From Streptomyces diastatochromogenes (GTDB lineage Bacteria > Actinomycetota > Actinomycetes > Streptomycetales > Streptomycetaceae), in assembly GCA_001550305.1 (NCBI GenBank), contig LRTP01000468.1, forward strand, positions 1 to 36,960: 36,960 bases of DNA. Reading direction: 5' to 3'. This document shows positions 15,800 to 24,700 of the stretch, in pieces. A program made the position numbers and the translations under genes. How positions within the stretch are numbered: position 1 is the stretch's first letter; every line of letters starts with the position of its first letter. The notes below the pieces were generated by a model. That model did no database searches, was not told the DNA's origin, and saw only the letters and a list, made by a program, of their open reading frames with translations.

Positions 15800-16386
15800 C
15801 CGACCCCATCCGCATCGGAGTACTCGGCACGTACTCCACCGGGAAGACTCTTCTGCTGAAGCGGATCGAGATGGAGCTGCGCGGCCACGGCCTCGCCGTG
15901 GCCCGCACCGGCCGACTCGGCAAACGCGCTGCCGGGATCGGGTTGCCGAAGATGCGGCACCACACCGTGGCTTCCACCGAGTGGATCATTGCCCAGGGCA
16001 TCGCCGACGAGATCGCGGCAGCCGCGCAGGGCGCGCGGGTCGTGCTTGCCGACCGTGCTGCCCTCGACGCCGTCGCGTACTTCAACGCCGCCGTGGAGAG
16101 CCGCGGCGAGCGCCCCCACCGGCTGGAGAGGGAAAGGCTTCGGCTCCTGGTTTCGACACAGGCACCCAAGTACGACCTGCTCCTGGCCACCGTGCTCGAC
16201 GAGTCCGTCCCCATCGACCAGTGCCACGCCCACGATCCCCGATACCGTCGCCTGGTCGACGAGCATGTCCACGGCCTCCTGGCCGACGACGCGATCCCCC
16301 ACCAGCGCGTCACCAGCGACACCGACAGTCAAGCGCGCGCGATCGAACTCGCTCTCCAGCTCAGCCTCAAAGGGGCGGCGGTATGA
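15793..16386 (+). CDS. Small P-loop kinase/ATPase (NadR/AAA_28-like)
   Basis: 197 aa. Two adjacent GTG codons (15793, 15796) are possible; 15793 is preferred because GGAG lies 8 nt upstream, while 15796 gives a GTGA overlap with the preceding stop. Walker A is GTYSTGKT at ~12-19. A Walker B/DR-like segment, ARVVLADRAALDAVAYF (~82-98), resembles the 'D-R' acceptor region of nucleoside and nucleotide kinases and of the NadR kinase domain, and a later R-rich stretch (HRLERERLRLLV) could be a lid. Size and layout fit a nucleoside monophosphate or nucleoside kinase more than a mechanochemical ATPase. With the tandem NDK it could complete a mono-to-triphosphate path. The substrate is inferred only. 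ATGA overlap with the reductase gene. Confidence 0.7.
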   Translation: MVTDPIRIGVLGTYSTGKTLLLKRIEMELRGHGLAVARTGRLGKRAAGIGLPKMRHHTVASTEWIIAQGIADEIAAAAQGARVVLADRAALDAVAYFNAAVESRGERPHRLERERLRLLVSTQAPKYDLLLATVLDESVPIDQCHAHDPRYRRLVDEHVHGLLADDAIPHQRVTSDTDSQARAIELALQLSLKGAAV

Positions 16387-17165
16387 GCATCGAACCGCCC
16401 GCGGGCACCATCACCGTCGCCGGCAAGACCGTCTCCCGGCTCGGATTCGGCACCATGCGTCTGACCGGCCCCGGCACCTGGGGCCACCCCGAAGACTTCA
16501 CTACCGCGGTCTCCGTGTTGCGCGAAGCGGTGAACGCCTACGGCATCACGCACATCGACACCGCCGACGCCTATGGTCCACACACGGCTGAAGCCCTCAT
16601 CCGGCACGCCCTGTATCCCTACCCCGATGACGTGCTCGTCGCCACGAAGGTCGGCATGATCCGCCCCGCGCCCCACGTCTGGGCTCCGCACGGCCACCCG
16701 GGCTATCTCCGGGCCTGCGTCGAGGCGAGCCTGCGCCGACTGGGCCGTGAGCGCCTGGATCTCTGCTACCTGCACCGCATAGACCCCAAAGTGCCGATCG
16801 CGGACCAACTCGGCACGCTGCAAGCCCTCAAGGGCGAGGGCAAGATCGGGCACATCGGTCTGTCCAAGGTCACGTCCGAGGAAATTCGCCTCGCGGGCAA
16901 GTACATCACCGTAGCCGCGGTACAGAACGTCCTCAACGTGAGGGACCACTTCGACCCGGCTCTGGAACTCTGCCGGGACCTCGGCATCCCATACGTGGCG
17001 TACCGGCCGCTCGACGCGGGCAACCTTGTGCGCGGCCCCGGACTTGAGGCATCCCTTTCCTGGCTGCTCCAGCTCGGACCGCACGTTGCCCCCATTCCCG
17101 CAACCAGCCGGCTCAGCCATCTCGCCGAGATCGTCAGCGCCGTCGGTGCCGGCGGGAGGCCGTGA
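16383..17165 (+). CDS. Aldo/keto reductase
   Basis: 260 aa; ATG 16383 overlaps the preceding stop (ATGA). NADPH-dependent TIM-barrel oxidoreductase. The catalytic tetrad is visible: Asp in THIDTADAYG, Tyr in the same motif, Lys in VATKVG and His in CYLHRIDP. A GTMRLTGPGTWG loop early and IGLSKVTSEEI (the 'iG.Sn' motif, with Lys in place of Asn) follow the AKR pattern, and IPATSRLSHLAE near the C-terminus is the usual NADPH-phosphate loop. Slightly short for the family (about 280-330 aa) but without an obvious internal loss. In the operon it would reduce an aldehyde or ketone on the product or dehydrogenate an alcohol, for example a hydroxymethyl group (inference). Confidence 0.88.
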   Translation: MSIEPPAGTITVAGKTVSRLGFGTMRLTGPGTWGHPEDFTTAVSVLREAVNAYGITHIDTADAYGPHTAEALIRHALYPYPDDVLVATKVGMIRPAPHVWAPHGHPGYLRACVEASLRRLGRERLDLCYLHRIDPKVPIADQLGTLQALKGEGKIGHIGLSKVTSEEIRLAGKYITVAAVQNVLNVRDHFDPALELCRDLGIPYVAYRPLDAGNLVRGPGLEASLSWLLQLGPHVAPIPATSRLSHLAEIVSAVGAGGRP

Positions 17166-17704
17166 TGTCGGCAGTCACCCAGGCCGTCGCCGCTCCCCGA
17201 ATACGGGCCCCGTACGAGAACTGGCGGCCACCGGTGATCGGCGTCTCTCTTGTGGTGCCGGTCGGAGCGGATCGTCTCGCCGTCGCCGACCTGCGGGGCA
17301 TGCTCATGCTGCCCGGCGGGGGTGTGTACGAGAGGCAGACGCCGGAGGATGCCGCCCATCGCGTCCTCTCCGGCCCCCCGGGCGGCCTTCGGCTGCTGCG
17401 CCGCGTCGCCGTGGACTGGGCACAGACGCGGCGCAGGAAGGTCATCACGCACGTACTGGCGACAGCGCCGATGACCCGCGAGGCCGTCGGACACCTGATC
17501 TACCGCGATCCGCGGGCAACAGTGCGTGTGCTGCCCACCGCGCGCGTCATCGACGACCTTCCCACGCAGGGTCGGCTACGGGTCCTCGTCGGGCTGCAGG
17601 CCCTCGCCACCGGCGAGACGGCCTACATCGAAGGAGGCGTTGTACTTCCCTCCGCACCAAACCTCACCCAAGAGTGGTGGGGGCATAGGCGGCCCGGCAC
17701 ATGA
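17165..17704 (+). CDS. Nudix-like protein with degenerate catalytic box
   Basis: 179 aa; ATG 17165 shares one base with the reductase TGA (GTG 17162 is an alternative giving GTGA). A Nudix fold is suggested by MLMLPGGGVYERQTPEDAAHRVL at ~46-68, given here in pieces: PGGGVYE is the usual 'PGG..E', then PEDAAHRVL matches 'eaA.REl'. The two metal-binding Glu of the canonical R-E-x-x-E-E are replaced (the segment continues SGPPGG), so pyrophosphate hydrolysis is unlikely by the standard mechanism. It might bind a nucleotide as a sensor or carry out a different reaction. It is the last gene of the operon; its stop lies inside the terminator stem loop. Confidence 0.65.
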   Translation: MSAVTQAVAAPRIRAPYENWRPPVIGVSLVVPVGADRLAVADLRGMLMLPGGGVYERQTPEDAAHRVLSGPPGGLRLLRRVAVDWAQTRRRKVITHVLATAPMTREAVGHLIYRDPRATVRVLPTARVIDDLPTQGRLRVLVGLQALATGETAYIEGGVVLPSAPNLTQEWWGHRRPGT

Positions 17705-17722
17705 AGGCGTGCCGGGCCGCCT
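17687..17722 (+). terminator. Terminator at the end of the seven-gene operon
   Basis: AGGCGGCCCGGCAC (17687-17700), loop ATGAAGGC, GTGCCGGGCCGCCT (17709-17722): a perfect 14-bp stem followed by CTGTTTCC. The stop codon of the Nudix-like gene (17702-17704) is in the loop. The exporter therefore probably has its own promoter in 17723-17920, though readthrough is possible. Confidence 0.8.
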
Positions 17723-17936
17723 CTGTTTCCGTCACCTGCGCAACAAGCCTCGGCGTTTCGGCCAACTCGCGGCTCGTCGGAGGCCGTCCAGCACTGCGAC
17801 CACGCGTTCGACGCCTTGAGATTCCGGGCCCTGCCCTTCGTCCGGAATCGAGCGCGTTCGACTCGCTCCCCGTCTCGTTGAGCCTGACACCGCCGGACCG
17901 ACCAGGTGCGGCGCGGATCCCCGAGGAGGCATGCAG
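17723..17936 (+). promoter_or_regulatory. Leader/promoter region of the ABC exporter
   Basis: 214 bp between the operon terminator and the exporter start. GAGGAGG at 17923-17929 is a near-ideal ribosome-binding site and sits 7 nt before GTG 17937; it is only 1 nt from ATG 17931, which argues against that ATG. No certain -35/-10 elements or operator were identified. Confidence 0.5.
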
Positions 17937-19823
17937 GTGACCGTGACCGACACCTCGCCCAAAGATTCCACGCCACCCCCTCCACCTCCGGCCACCATCA
18001 GCTTTGAGGGGAAGCACGGAAAGAACCCGCTGGCAGAGGCCAGTTTTGCGAAGATGTGCGGCCGGCTTCCGTCCGTGTTGGGGCACACCGCCCGCATGGC
18101 CTGGGCCGTGGACCGGCCCGCCGTCATGCTGCTGCTCACCTGCCAGTTCCTCACGGGAGCCGCGGCCGCCATGGTCCTCGCGTTCACCGCGAAGGCCATG
18201 GCCCATATCCTCGGAGCCGGCGCGGTCTCCGAACGCCTGAATGCCGCCCTGCCCGCTCTCATCGTCGTCACGGCGGCCGCGGCGGTCGGCCGAGTCAGTA
18301 GCGCTTTATCCTCCTACGCCGACGGGCGGATCACCCCACTGCTGATGACCGAGGCGGACGTCGCTCTGGTGTCCGCGGTGTGCCGCGTCGAAGCCTCCGC
18401 ATACGGGGAGGACGGCTTCTCCGACCGGCAGGAAGCCGCTGAGGTCGGCGTCACACGCACACGGATGATGGTGCAGGACGCCCAGCGCTTCATGACCGCC
18501 GTCGTCCGCATGATCGCTGCGGGCGGCGTCATCACGGCGCTGCACTGGATGATGCTGCCGTTGCTGCTGCTCGCCGTCCTCCCTGCCGGCATGGGGGCCG
18601 TGCTGTCCGCGCGCGTCGACTACGAGACCCACTACGCCAACGTGGGCGACCGCAACGTGCGGGCGATGATGCGCTGGTGGGCCACCTACTCCCGTTACGG
18701 CGACGAGGTCCGTGCGAACGGCATGACCAGCTACCTCGTCTACTGGTACCGGGCCCTGTCCGATCGCATCGACGAGCGCACCCTCACCGCCGCGCCCCGC
18801 ATGCTGCGCATCGTCCTTGCGAGCAGCGCCCTCGGCGGGGTGTTCCTGCTCGGTACCTGGGCCACCCTCGCCTGGCTCGCCACCACCGGCCGCGTCGCCC
18901 TCCCGGTCGCGGCCACCGCGGTGGTCGCGGTCCAGACCACCCTGGCTGCGCTCTCGCAGTTCGTCATCCACGGTGCCGCGATGTTCCACACCTCGCTGTA
19001 CCTCGCCGACATGCGTTGCTTCCTCGACATGGCCGCCGAACGTGCCCCCACGCGCGGGGAGCTGACCATCTCCGAACGGGTAGAGGAGATCCGTCTCGAC
19101 GAGGTCGTCTACCAGTACCCCGGCACGGAGGAACCCGCCGTCGACGGAGTCTCACTCACCCTGCGCCGGGGCGAGATCCTGGCCATCGTGGGCGAGAACG
19201 GCTCGGGCAAGTCCACCCTCGCCAAACTCATCACCGGCATCCTGCTCGCCGACAAGGGCCGTGTCCTGTGGGACAGCACCGACCTGGCCGACACCCGTCC
19301 TCACTCCGTGTGGTCCCGCACCGCCCTCGTCCCGCAGAACTTCGCCTGCTGGCCCCTGCGGGCCCGCGAGAACATCACCCTCGGGCAGCCCAAAACCTTC
19401 GACGACGAGCCCGTGTGGGAAGCCGTCGACGCCGTCGGCATGCGGAAGGCGGTCGAGAAACTGCCCAAGCAGCTCGACACCCTGCTCGCCAAAGAACTCT
19501 TCGGAGGCGCCGAACTGTCCGGAGGCCAGTGGCAGCGGCTCGCGTGCGGCAGGGCCCTGTACCGGAAAACCCCCCTGCTGATCCTGGACGAGCCGACCTC
19601 ACAAATGGACCCGCGCGGCGAGCACCAGATCTTCCTTGAGATCAAGCGCATCGCCGCCGAGCGCATGACAATCGTCGTGACACACCAGCTCGAGAACACC
19701 CGCCTCGCAGACCGGATCCTCGTCATGCGTGACGGCCGCATCATCGAACAAGGCCGCTACGACGAACTTGCATACGGGAGCGGCTTGTTCGCTGAGCTCC
19801 TAGCCCTGGCCAAGGATCGCTGA
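17937..19823 (+). CDS. ABC exporter, fused membrane and ATPase domains
   Basis: 628 aa from GTG 17937 (7 nt after GAGGAGG). A ~40-aa Pro-rich cytosolic tail is followed by a type-1 exporter membrane domain (~50-350) with about six hydrophobic spans, for example AVMLLLTCQFLTGAAAAMVL and MLPLLLLAVLPAGMGAVL. The nucleotide-binding domain (~380-620) has Walker A GENGSGKST, Q-loop LVPQNF, signature LSGGQWQRLA, Walker B LLILDEPT and H-loop VVTHQLEN, all intact. Known: such half-transporters dimerise to export lipids, peptides, drugs or natural products. Residue 124 is a TTA Leu codon (18306-18308), so translation may need bldA tRNA. Position after the nucleotide-modifying operon suggests product export or self-resistance (inference). 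Confidence 0.9.
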   Translation: MTVTDTSPKDSTPPPPPPATISFEGKHGKNPLAEASFAKMCGRLPSVLGHTARMAWAVDRPAVMLLLTCQFLTGAAAAMVLAFTAKAMAHILGAGAVSERLNAALPALIVVTAAAAVGRVSSALSSYADGRITPLLMTEADVALVSAVCRVEASAYGEDGFSDRQEAAEVGVTRTRMMVQDAQRFMTAVVRMIAAGGVITALHWMMLPLLLLAVLPAGMGAVLSARVDYETHYANVGDRNVRAMMRWWATYSRYGDEVRANGMTSYLVYWYRALSDRIDERTLTAAPRMLRIVLASSALGGVFLLGTWATLAWLATTGRVALPVAATAVVAVQTTLAALSQFVIHGAAMFHTSLYLADMRCFLDMAAERAPTRGELTISERVEEIRLDEVVYQYPGTEEPAVDGVSLTLRRGEILAIVGENGSGKSTLAKLITGILLADKGRVLWDSTDLADTRPHSVWSRTALVPQNFACWPLRARENITLGQPKTFDDEPVWEAVDAVGMRKAVEKLPKQLDTLLAKELFGGAELSGGQWQRLACGRALYRKTPLLILDEPTSQMDPRGEHQIFLEIKRIAAERMTIVVTHQLENTRLADRILVMRDGRIIEQGRYDELAYGSGLFAELLALAKDR

Positions 19824-19854
19824 CCGAGAGGCGTCACGGCGGGGCGCCGACGAA

Positions 19855-19878
19855 AGACCGCGTAACCGGATGCGGTCT
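19855..19878 (+). terminator. Possible weak terminator after the exporter
   Basis: AGACCGC (19855-19861), 10-nt loop, GCGGTCT (19872-19878), starting 32 bp after the exporter stop. Only 7 bp of stem and no U-tract, so the call is tentative. Confidence 0.4.
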
Positions 19879-19937
19879 GACGTAGTGAGACGCTGACCTG
19901 CGTGCTCGCCTGAACAAGCAACTCGACTCCACCCAAC

Positions 19938-20072
19938 TCAGGACAGTCCGGAGCCTCCACCGATCCCGGAACGCTTCACCGCACACGTCTGGTCCACCCC
20001 CGATTGAGTGGGGGCGTACTCCACCGGGCTGAGCATGCCCTGCTCCTCGCAGCTGTGCGCGATGTCGGCAGC
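19938..20072 (-). pseudogene. C-terminal remnant of an IS3-like transposase
   Basis: Read on the minus strand, the frame ending at TGA 19938-19940 contains HSCEEQGMLSPVEY, close to the 'RRHSsLGmlSPveYe' motif that closes the DDE domain of many IS3-family transposases; about 28 further codons follow to the stop. Nothing upstream continues the transposase; a broken ADP-ribosylglycohydrolase gene begins there on the other strand. It is most likely the scar of an insertion. No inverted repeats or target duplication could be established. Confidence 0.4.
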
Positions 20073-20099
20073 GCCCGGCTGTCCGTGCCGCCGTCCCCG

Positions 20100-21207
20100 C
20101 CTCCTGCCGACCCCGCCCCGGCCGATCACCAGCAGACGCAGGGCCGACCACGCCACCCGGACAACGACGCGGCGGCATCCCGGGTGCGCGGGATGATGCT
20201 GGGCCTGGCGCTGGGAAACACCCTGGGCGCCGCCCGGGGCAAACTGCCGGCGGACGGCCCGCTGCACGCCGGGGTCAGCACCCAGTTGGCCTGCTTCACC
20301 GCCGAGGGAACGATCCGCGCTCTGGTGCGCGGCGACCACAAGGGCATCTGCCCCCCGGGGTGATATGGCACGCGTACTGCCGGTGGGCCGCCTTGCAGGG
20401 GCTGAAGGCGGAGCGGAAGGGCTCGGGCGAGTGGCCCGACGGCTGGCTCGCTCAAGTGCCCGTCCTGGCCGAACGGCGTGGTTCGGCGCCGGCGACCGTG
20501 ACCGCGCTGGTCAAGAGCGTGCACAACGACGTGGAGAAGCCGACGCCCAGTCGCGGCTGCCACGCGCTCACCCGCACCCTTCCTGTCGCACTGGTCGGCG
20601 CCGCGCACCTCCCAGCAAGCAGCCCTGTGGGCCCAACAGATGGCCGCACTCACCCACGGCGACCCGGTCGCGCACTCCGCCACCGCCCAAGCGGTGGTAT
20701 TGGTCCCCCACTGCCTCACCAGCCTGCTCGAGGCGCAGGCTTCGTTCGGCGGTCGGTCGCAGGTGCAACAAGCGCTGCGGGAGGGCCTCCTTGCCCTTCG
20801 TGGTGCCGACCTCGGCTCCACCGCCAAGGGACTCGACCAGCTCGCCGCGGCACCTCAGGAGGCCGTCGATCACCCGGCCGACGCCAAGCGGCTCGCGAAG
20901 CTCGCGCCGGACGCCACCGCGCCCTCGGCCCTGCTCGGCGGCGTATATGTCGCCGCCTCCTTCCACGAACGGGACCAGGTTGCCCCCGGGCTGAGCTTCG
21001 CCGCCGGGGGCACCGGACGACGACTCGGTCGCCTGCGTGGCCGGCGCGTTGCTCGGAGCGGCCCACGGCGCCGAGGCCCTGCCAGTCGGCCTGGTCAGCC
21101 GCCACGAACTGGCCTGGGTCCTCGACACCCTGGCCCGCGACCTCGTAGCCCAGCTCACCGACTCCCCCAGCGGCAGCGAGTACACCACGGGCTGGGACCC
21201 GCACTGA
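20100..21207 (+). pseudogene. ADP-ribosylglycohydrolase family gene broken by three frameshifts
   Basis: Four segments in changing frames line up with one protein. (1) To ~20360: RVRGMMLGLALGNTLGAARG, then GVSTQLACFTAEGTIRALVR. (2) ~20360-20605: WHAYCRWAALQG, PDGWLAQVPVLAERRGSAPA, SRGCHALTRTLPVALVGAAH. (3) ~20610-21008: QQAALWAQQMAALTHGDPVA and onward. (4) ~21010-21207: DDDSVACVAGALLGAAHGAE to the stop at 21205-21207. 'D-x-D-S-V-A' and 'aLThGDP' are hallmarks of the DraG/ADP-ribosylglycohydrolase fold, whose intact members remove ADP-ribose using two Mg ions. Shifts fall near 20351-20360 (C6G4 run), 20600-20612, and 21006-21010 (G5 run). Two are in homopolymers, so sequencing error cannot be excluded for those. 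The 5' boundary is uncertain. Confidence 0.75.
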
Positions 21208-21675
21208 TGGGACCGCTACCCCGGCTGGTGACCCGCCACTGAACGCCGCGCGAGCCGCGTGGCCATCGCCGCACCCCAGCCCACGGCCCCGAGGCGCCCC
21301 GCAGTTCGATCGCCTCGTCGCAGGCGTCGCTGTCCACGAGCCGCACCTGGCGGAGGACGGCCTCGAAGTAAGGGCCGAGCATGTGGTATCCCACGCCGTA
21401 GCTGAGGGCGTACATGCAACGTCCGGTCCGCAGGAGGACCAACCCAGCAGCGGAGTGGCTACGTTCGTTGTCATTCAGACCGCTGATGCCCTTGACCGCT
21501 TACACCAGTCGGCTCTCTCCCCTGGGATGCCGCGCGTAACCAGCAACCCTTCGATGCCCTCGCGGGTGAAGTCCCAGACCTGTCCGCGCCTCCTCCTTGC
21601 GGGCCAGGGAGTCTGCGGTACAGCCGGTAGCACGCCGGAAATCGAGGTCGTCGAGGCATCGGCGGTCACGCCGGC
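21208..21675. other. Unassigned sequence between pseudogene and defence-type operon
   Basis: About 470 bp with no gene I can name. On the minus strand a frame over ~21420-21300 reads MYALSYGVGYHMLGPYFEAV followed by LRQVRLVDSDACDEAIELRG, which looks like real protein, but it dissolves into Arg-rich nonsense near 21290 and has no RBS-supported start. Another minus frame near 21475-21570 reads FTREGIEGLLVTRGIPGERA and then stops. Both are probably gene fragments in a decayed zone; no family is recognised. Confidence 0.4.
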
Positions 21676-21708
21676 CGGGGTGGCCGCTCCCCATGAACGG
21701 CCACCCCG
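21676..21708 (-). terminator. Terminator of the three-gene helicase/ATPase operon
   Basis: CGGGGTGGCCG (21676-21686), 11-nt loop, CGGCCACCCCG (21698-21708): a perfect 11-bp stem, 17 bp beyond the stop of the minus-strand ATPase gene. Confidence 0.7.
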
Positions 21709-21724
21709 ACACATTGGTGCATCC

Positions 21725-24700
21725 TCAGCCCCGGGACCAGCAGTTGTGCAGCACCGGCTCAACCCGCAGCCGTGCGCTGTCCCGTTGGAGGGCCTGGAAG
21801 GCCTCCAGGCACCCGTACGCCCATTGGGCATCCGGTTCATCGAACCCGGCGAGCTCGATGGCGGCAAGAAGGTCCCCTTCGTCAGCCCAGTCGGTGCCGA
21901 ACTCGTCGACCACGGCCCGGTAGCCGGCCGCGACGATCGGATCAGCGGTGAGGCCTGCAGCGCCCACCAGTTGTGCCGCCTGAGACTGCTGCTGGAGCTC
22001 GTCACCGAGCCTGCGCAGCGCCTGGTCCTGGTTTTTGCAGGTGTCATGGAACTCGACGGCTCGGTCCAGCAGCATGGGCCAGCCTCCGGTGACCTCCAGC
22101 AACCGGGTGAGCCGTTCCTCGGTGTCGAACAGTTCGCTGCGCTGGGTCCACGACTTCAGACTCCGCCGGTCGTGGCGGCGGAGCACGACCGCCGTGGACG
22201 CGGCGGTTCCCGGGGCCGAGAGCACATCACGCCACAAGCCGAGCTGGCCGGTCCCGGCAATGAGGACAACTGCCCTGGTGACGCCTGACTTCTCAGGGAG
22301 TTCGGTCAGTGCAAGGTTGAGCGACTCCCGGGAGGCATCGTCCTTCACTTCGTTCGCTGCGAGATCGCTTACGATGACGCGCCGCTCACCGGGTCGACCG
22401 GAGGTCAGCTCCTGCCGGAAGACGCTGCTGCGTCCAATGGCCGGTATGGTCCAGCCTGCCAGCCGGCCGGTGACAGCCCGCAGGGTGTCCTCCACGTCGC
22501 CGATACCGGTAGCGGGTGTGCCGAGGACGATTCGCACCTGGTTGATGTGGTCACCCAGCAGATCGTCGACCTGGGTAACCGTGAGAGGGGCCGACCTGCG
22601 ACTGGTCAGTTCCGGCCTGCCCTCCATGATGACGGTCTCTTCCAACTCGCACTCCGTCTCGGCACCCAACAGCTGGGCCTCGATCTCCTGAGCGGTGCCG
22701 ATCATGCGCAGCGCGTTGGGGCCCCGCAGATGCCAGCCTCGGCCATCGTGGTTGGGTGCCAGCACGCCGAGCCCGACCATCTCCTGGAGATAGGCGCGGA
22801 AACCCTCACTGCCGAGCTGCTCGAAGCCGGCGGCCCACCAGCTGGCGCATTCGTCGCGCAGTTCCACGTCGCTCAACCTGGTCTCCAGACCGTTGTCGCG
22901 GGCCTGCTTGGCCAACACATTGGCGATGACGTTGTACCGGTCGTCGAGGGTGAGGGTTTCCTTGAAAGCCGCAGTGATGTCGGCCCGCAGTGAGGGGTCG
23001 GACTCCACAGCCTCCACATCCGTGGCCTCGATGGCATAGGGAGGTCCCCCGGCGTCCGGGCGTAGGCGCTTGCGCTGCATCACCTCGACCAACCTGCTGC
23101 CGAACATCTGCAGCAGGAAGGGCTGGTACGAGCAGTAGCCCAGCACTCGGTTCACCAGGTCGACGTCGGCGAAATCGAAGCCGAGGGCACGCATCGGGAG
23201 AGCCAGAAGATCGGCGGCGAACTGTGGGGCGAGCGGCCCGACGACGGTCGGGGTCTGCGCGAGATGACTGAACGGACCGTTGCGGGCGAGCCGGGTGAAC
23301 CGCTGCACGGAGTGCAGCCCCGCGAAGACGACCTTCATGCGGCCCCGGGTTTCCACGCAGAGCCCTTTAAGACGCCGGGTCTGTGTGCAGTGTGGGACGT
23401 CGGCTTCGAAGAAAAGGTCGCACTCATCCATCAGGATCAGCAACCGGCGTCGGGGGTCCTCGTCCAGCCAGCCCTTGATGCCCGAACGCACCCGCTCATA
23501 CGGATCGGCCGGCTGCCCCCTGCGCCCCTTCGGCTGGGCAACCACCTCCAGGCTGGTCAGTTCCCGGTCCAGAACACTCCAGATCGTCTCCGATCCCAGC
23601 GCGTTGCCCTTTCCGATGTTGTGGTAGTCCAGGTTGAGGTAGACAGGATGGTGGGAGCCCGGCTGCTGTTCGGCGAAACGGTCTCCGGCGTCGTTGAGAA
23701 GAGCCGACTTACCGAGGCCACGGCCACCGAAGATAATCTGTGTACCGTCCGGGTCGAGAATGCTCTTGCGTTCGGCGTCCCGTCCGTAGAACATTTCCCG
23801 GCCGATCCGGCCGCGCTTCTCTTTGATGTACGGGTTAACCCCTGAGAACGGCAACAGCGTTTCGGTCGCCACACTCACCTGCCGGTTTCCATGGGCCGCG
23901 AGGTACGCGAGAGCCGCGTCGTCCACGACCATCAACGGCGCGCGTTCGGCGGAAGCTGCGGCGAGCTCCGCGCGGGCCTCCTTGCTCAGCGTGCCGAAGT
24001 AGGCGACTAGCAGGCTCTCTCCGCTGGGCTCCTTTGCCGCTCTGCTCAGTAGCAGCTGGGCCGAAGGACGGCCCCAGAGCATCAGCACACGCAGCGTGCG
24101 TCCCTGCTCCAGGATCTTCGTACCGAACGCGGGTGCCCAGGCACGGCCGTTGATTCCGATATCGGAGACGTCAGCGAAGCGGTACTCGTGGCTGCGCGGC
24201 AGCTCGTGCAGGGGCTTGGCCCGTCGGGCCTCGTAGCCGAGGAGCGAGAGGGCAGGTAGCAGCATGTCCCGCACGTTGACGTTCTGCCGCTCCTTGGGCT
24301 CGACGGCCGAGAGCTCGCGCCACAGGTCCAGGGCGTTCGCGGCCCGCGCGGCTTCGTCCGCCGACAGATTCGTGTAATCGAGCGTGGGAAGGGTTCGGTG
24401 CTGGACACGTGCGCGAACGTGTCTGATCAGCTCCGAGGTGATTCCTTCGGGCAGCCCGGCCGGGACGGCCGGGAAGAAGTTCGCGAGGTGCGATTCGTCC
24501 GCCAACAGCTCGGGTACGGGCTCGCCCAGTTCGAGGAAGTAGACCAAATCCGCCGCAGTCGCGAATGCATCGGTATCGAGGTGGCGCAGTACCTGCGCTC
24601 GTTCGTCGGCGGTAACCTCGGAAAGAGCATCCAGCCGGGCCCGCAGCCGGTCCGCGGCCTCCTCTCGGTACCGGGGTAGGAGTTCTGCCACCTCGCCGAG

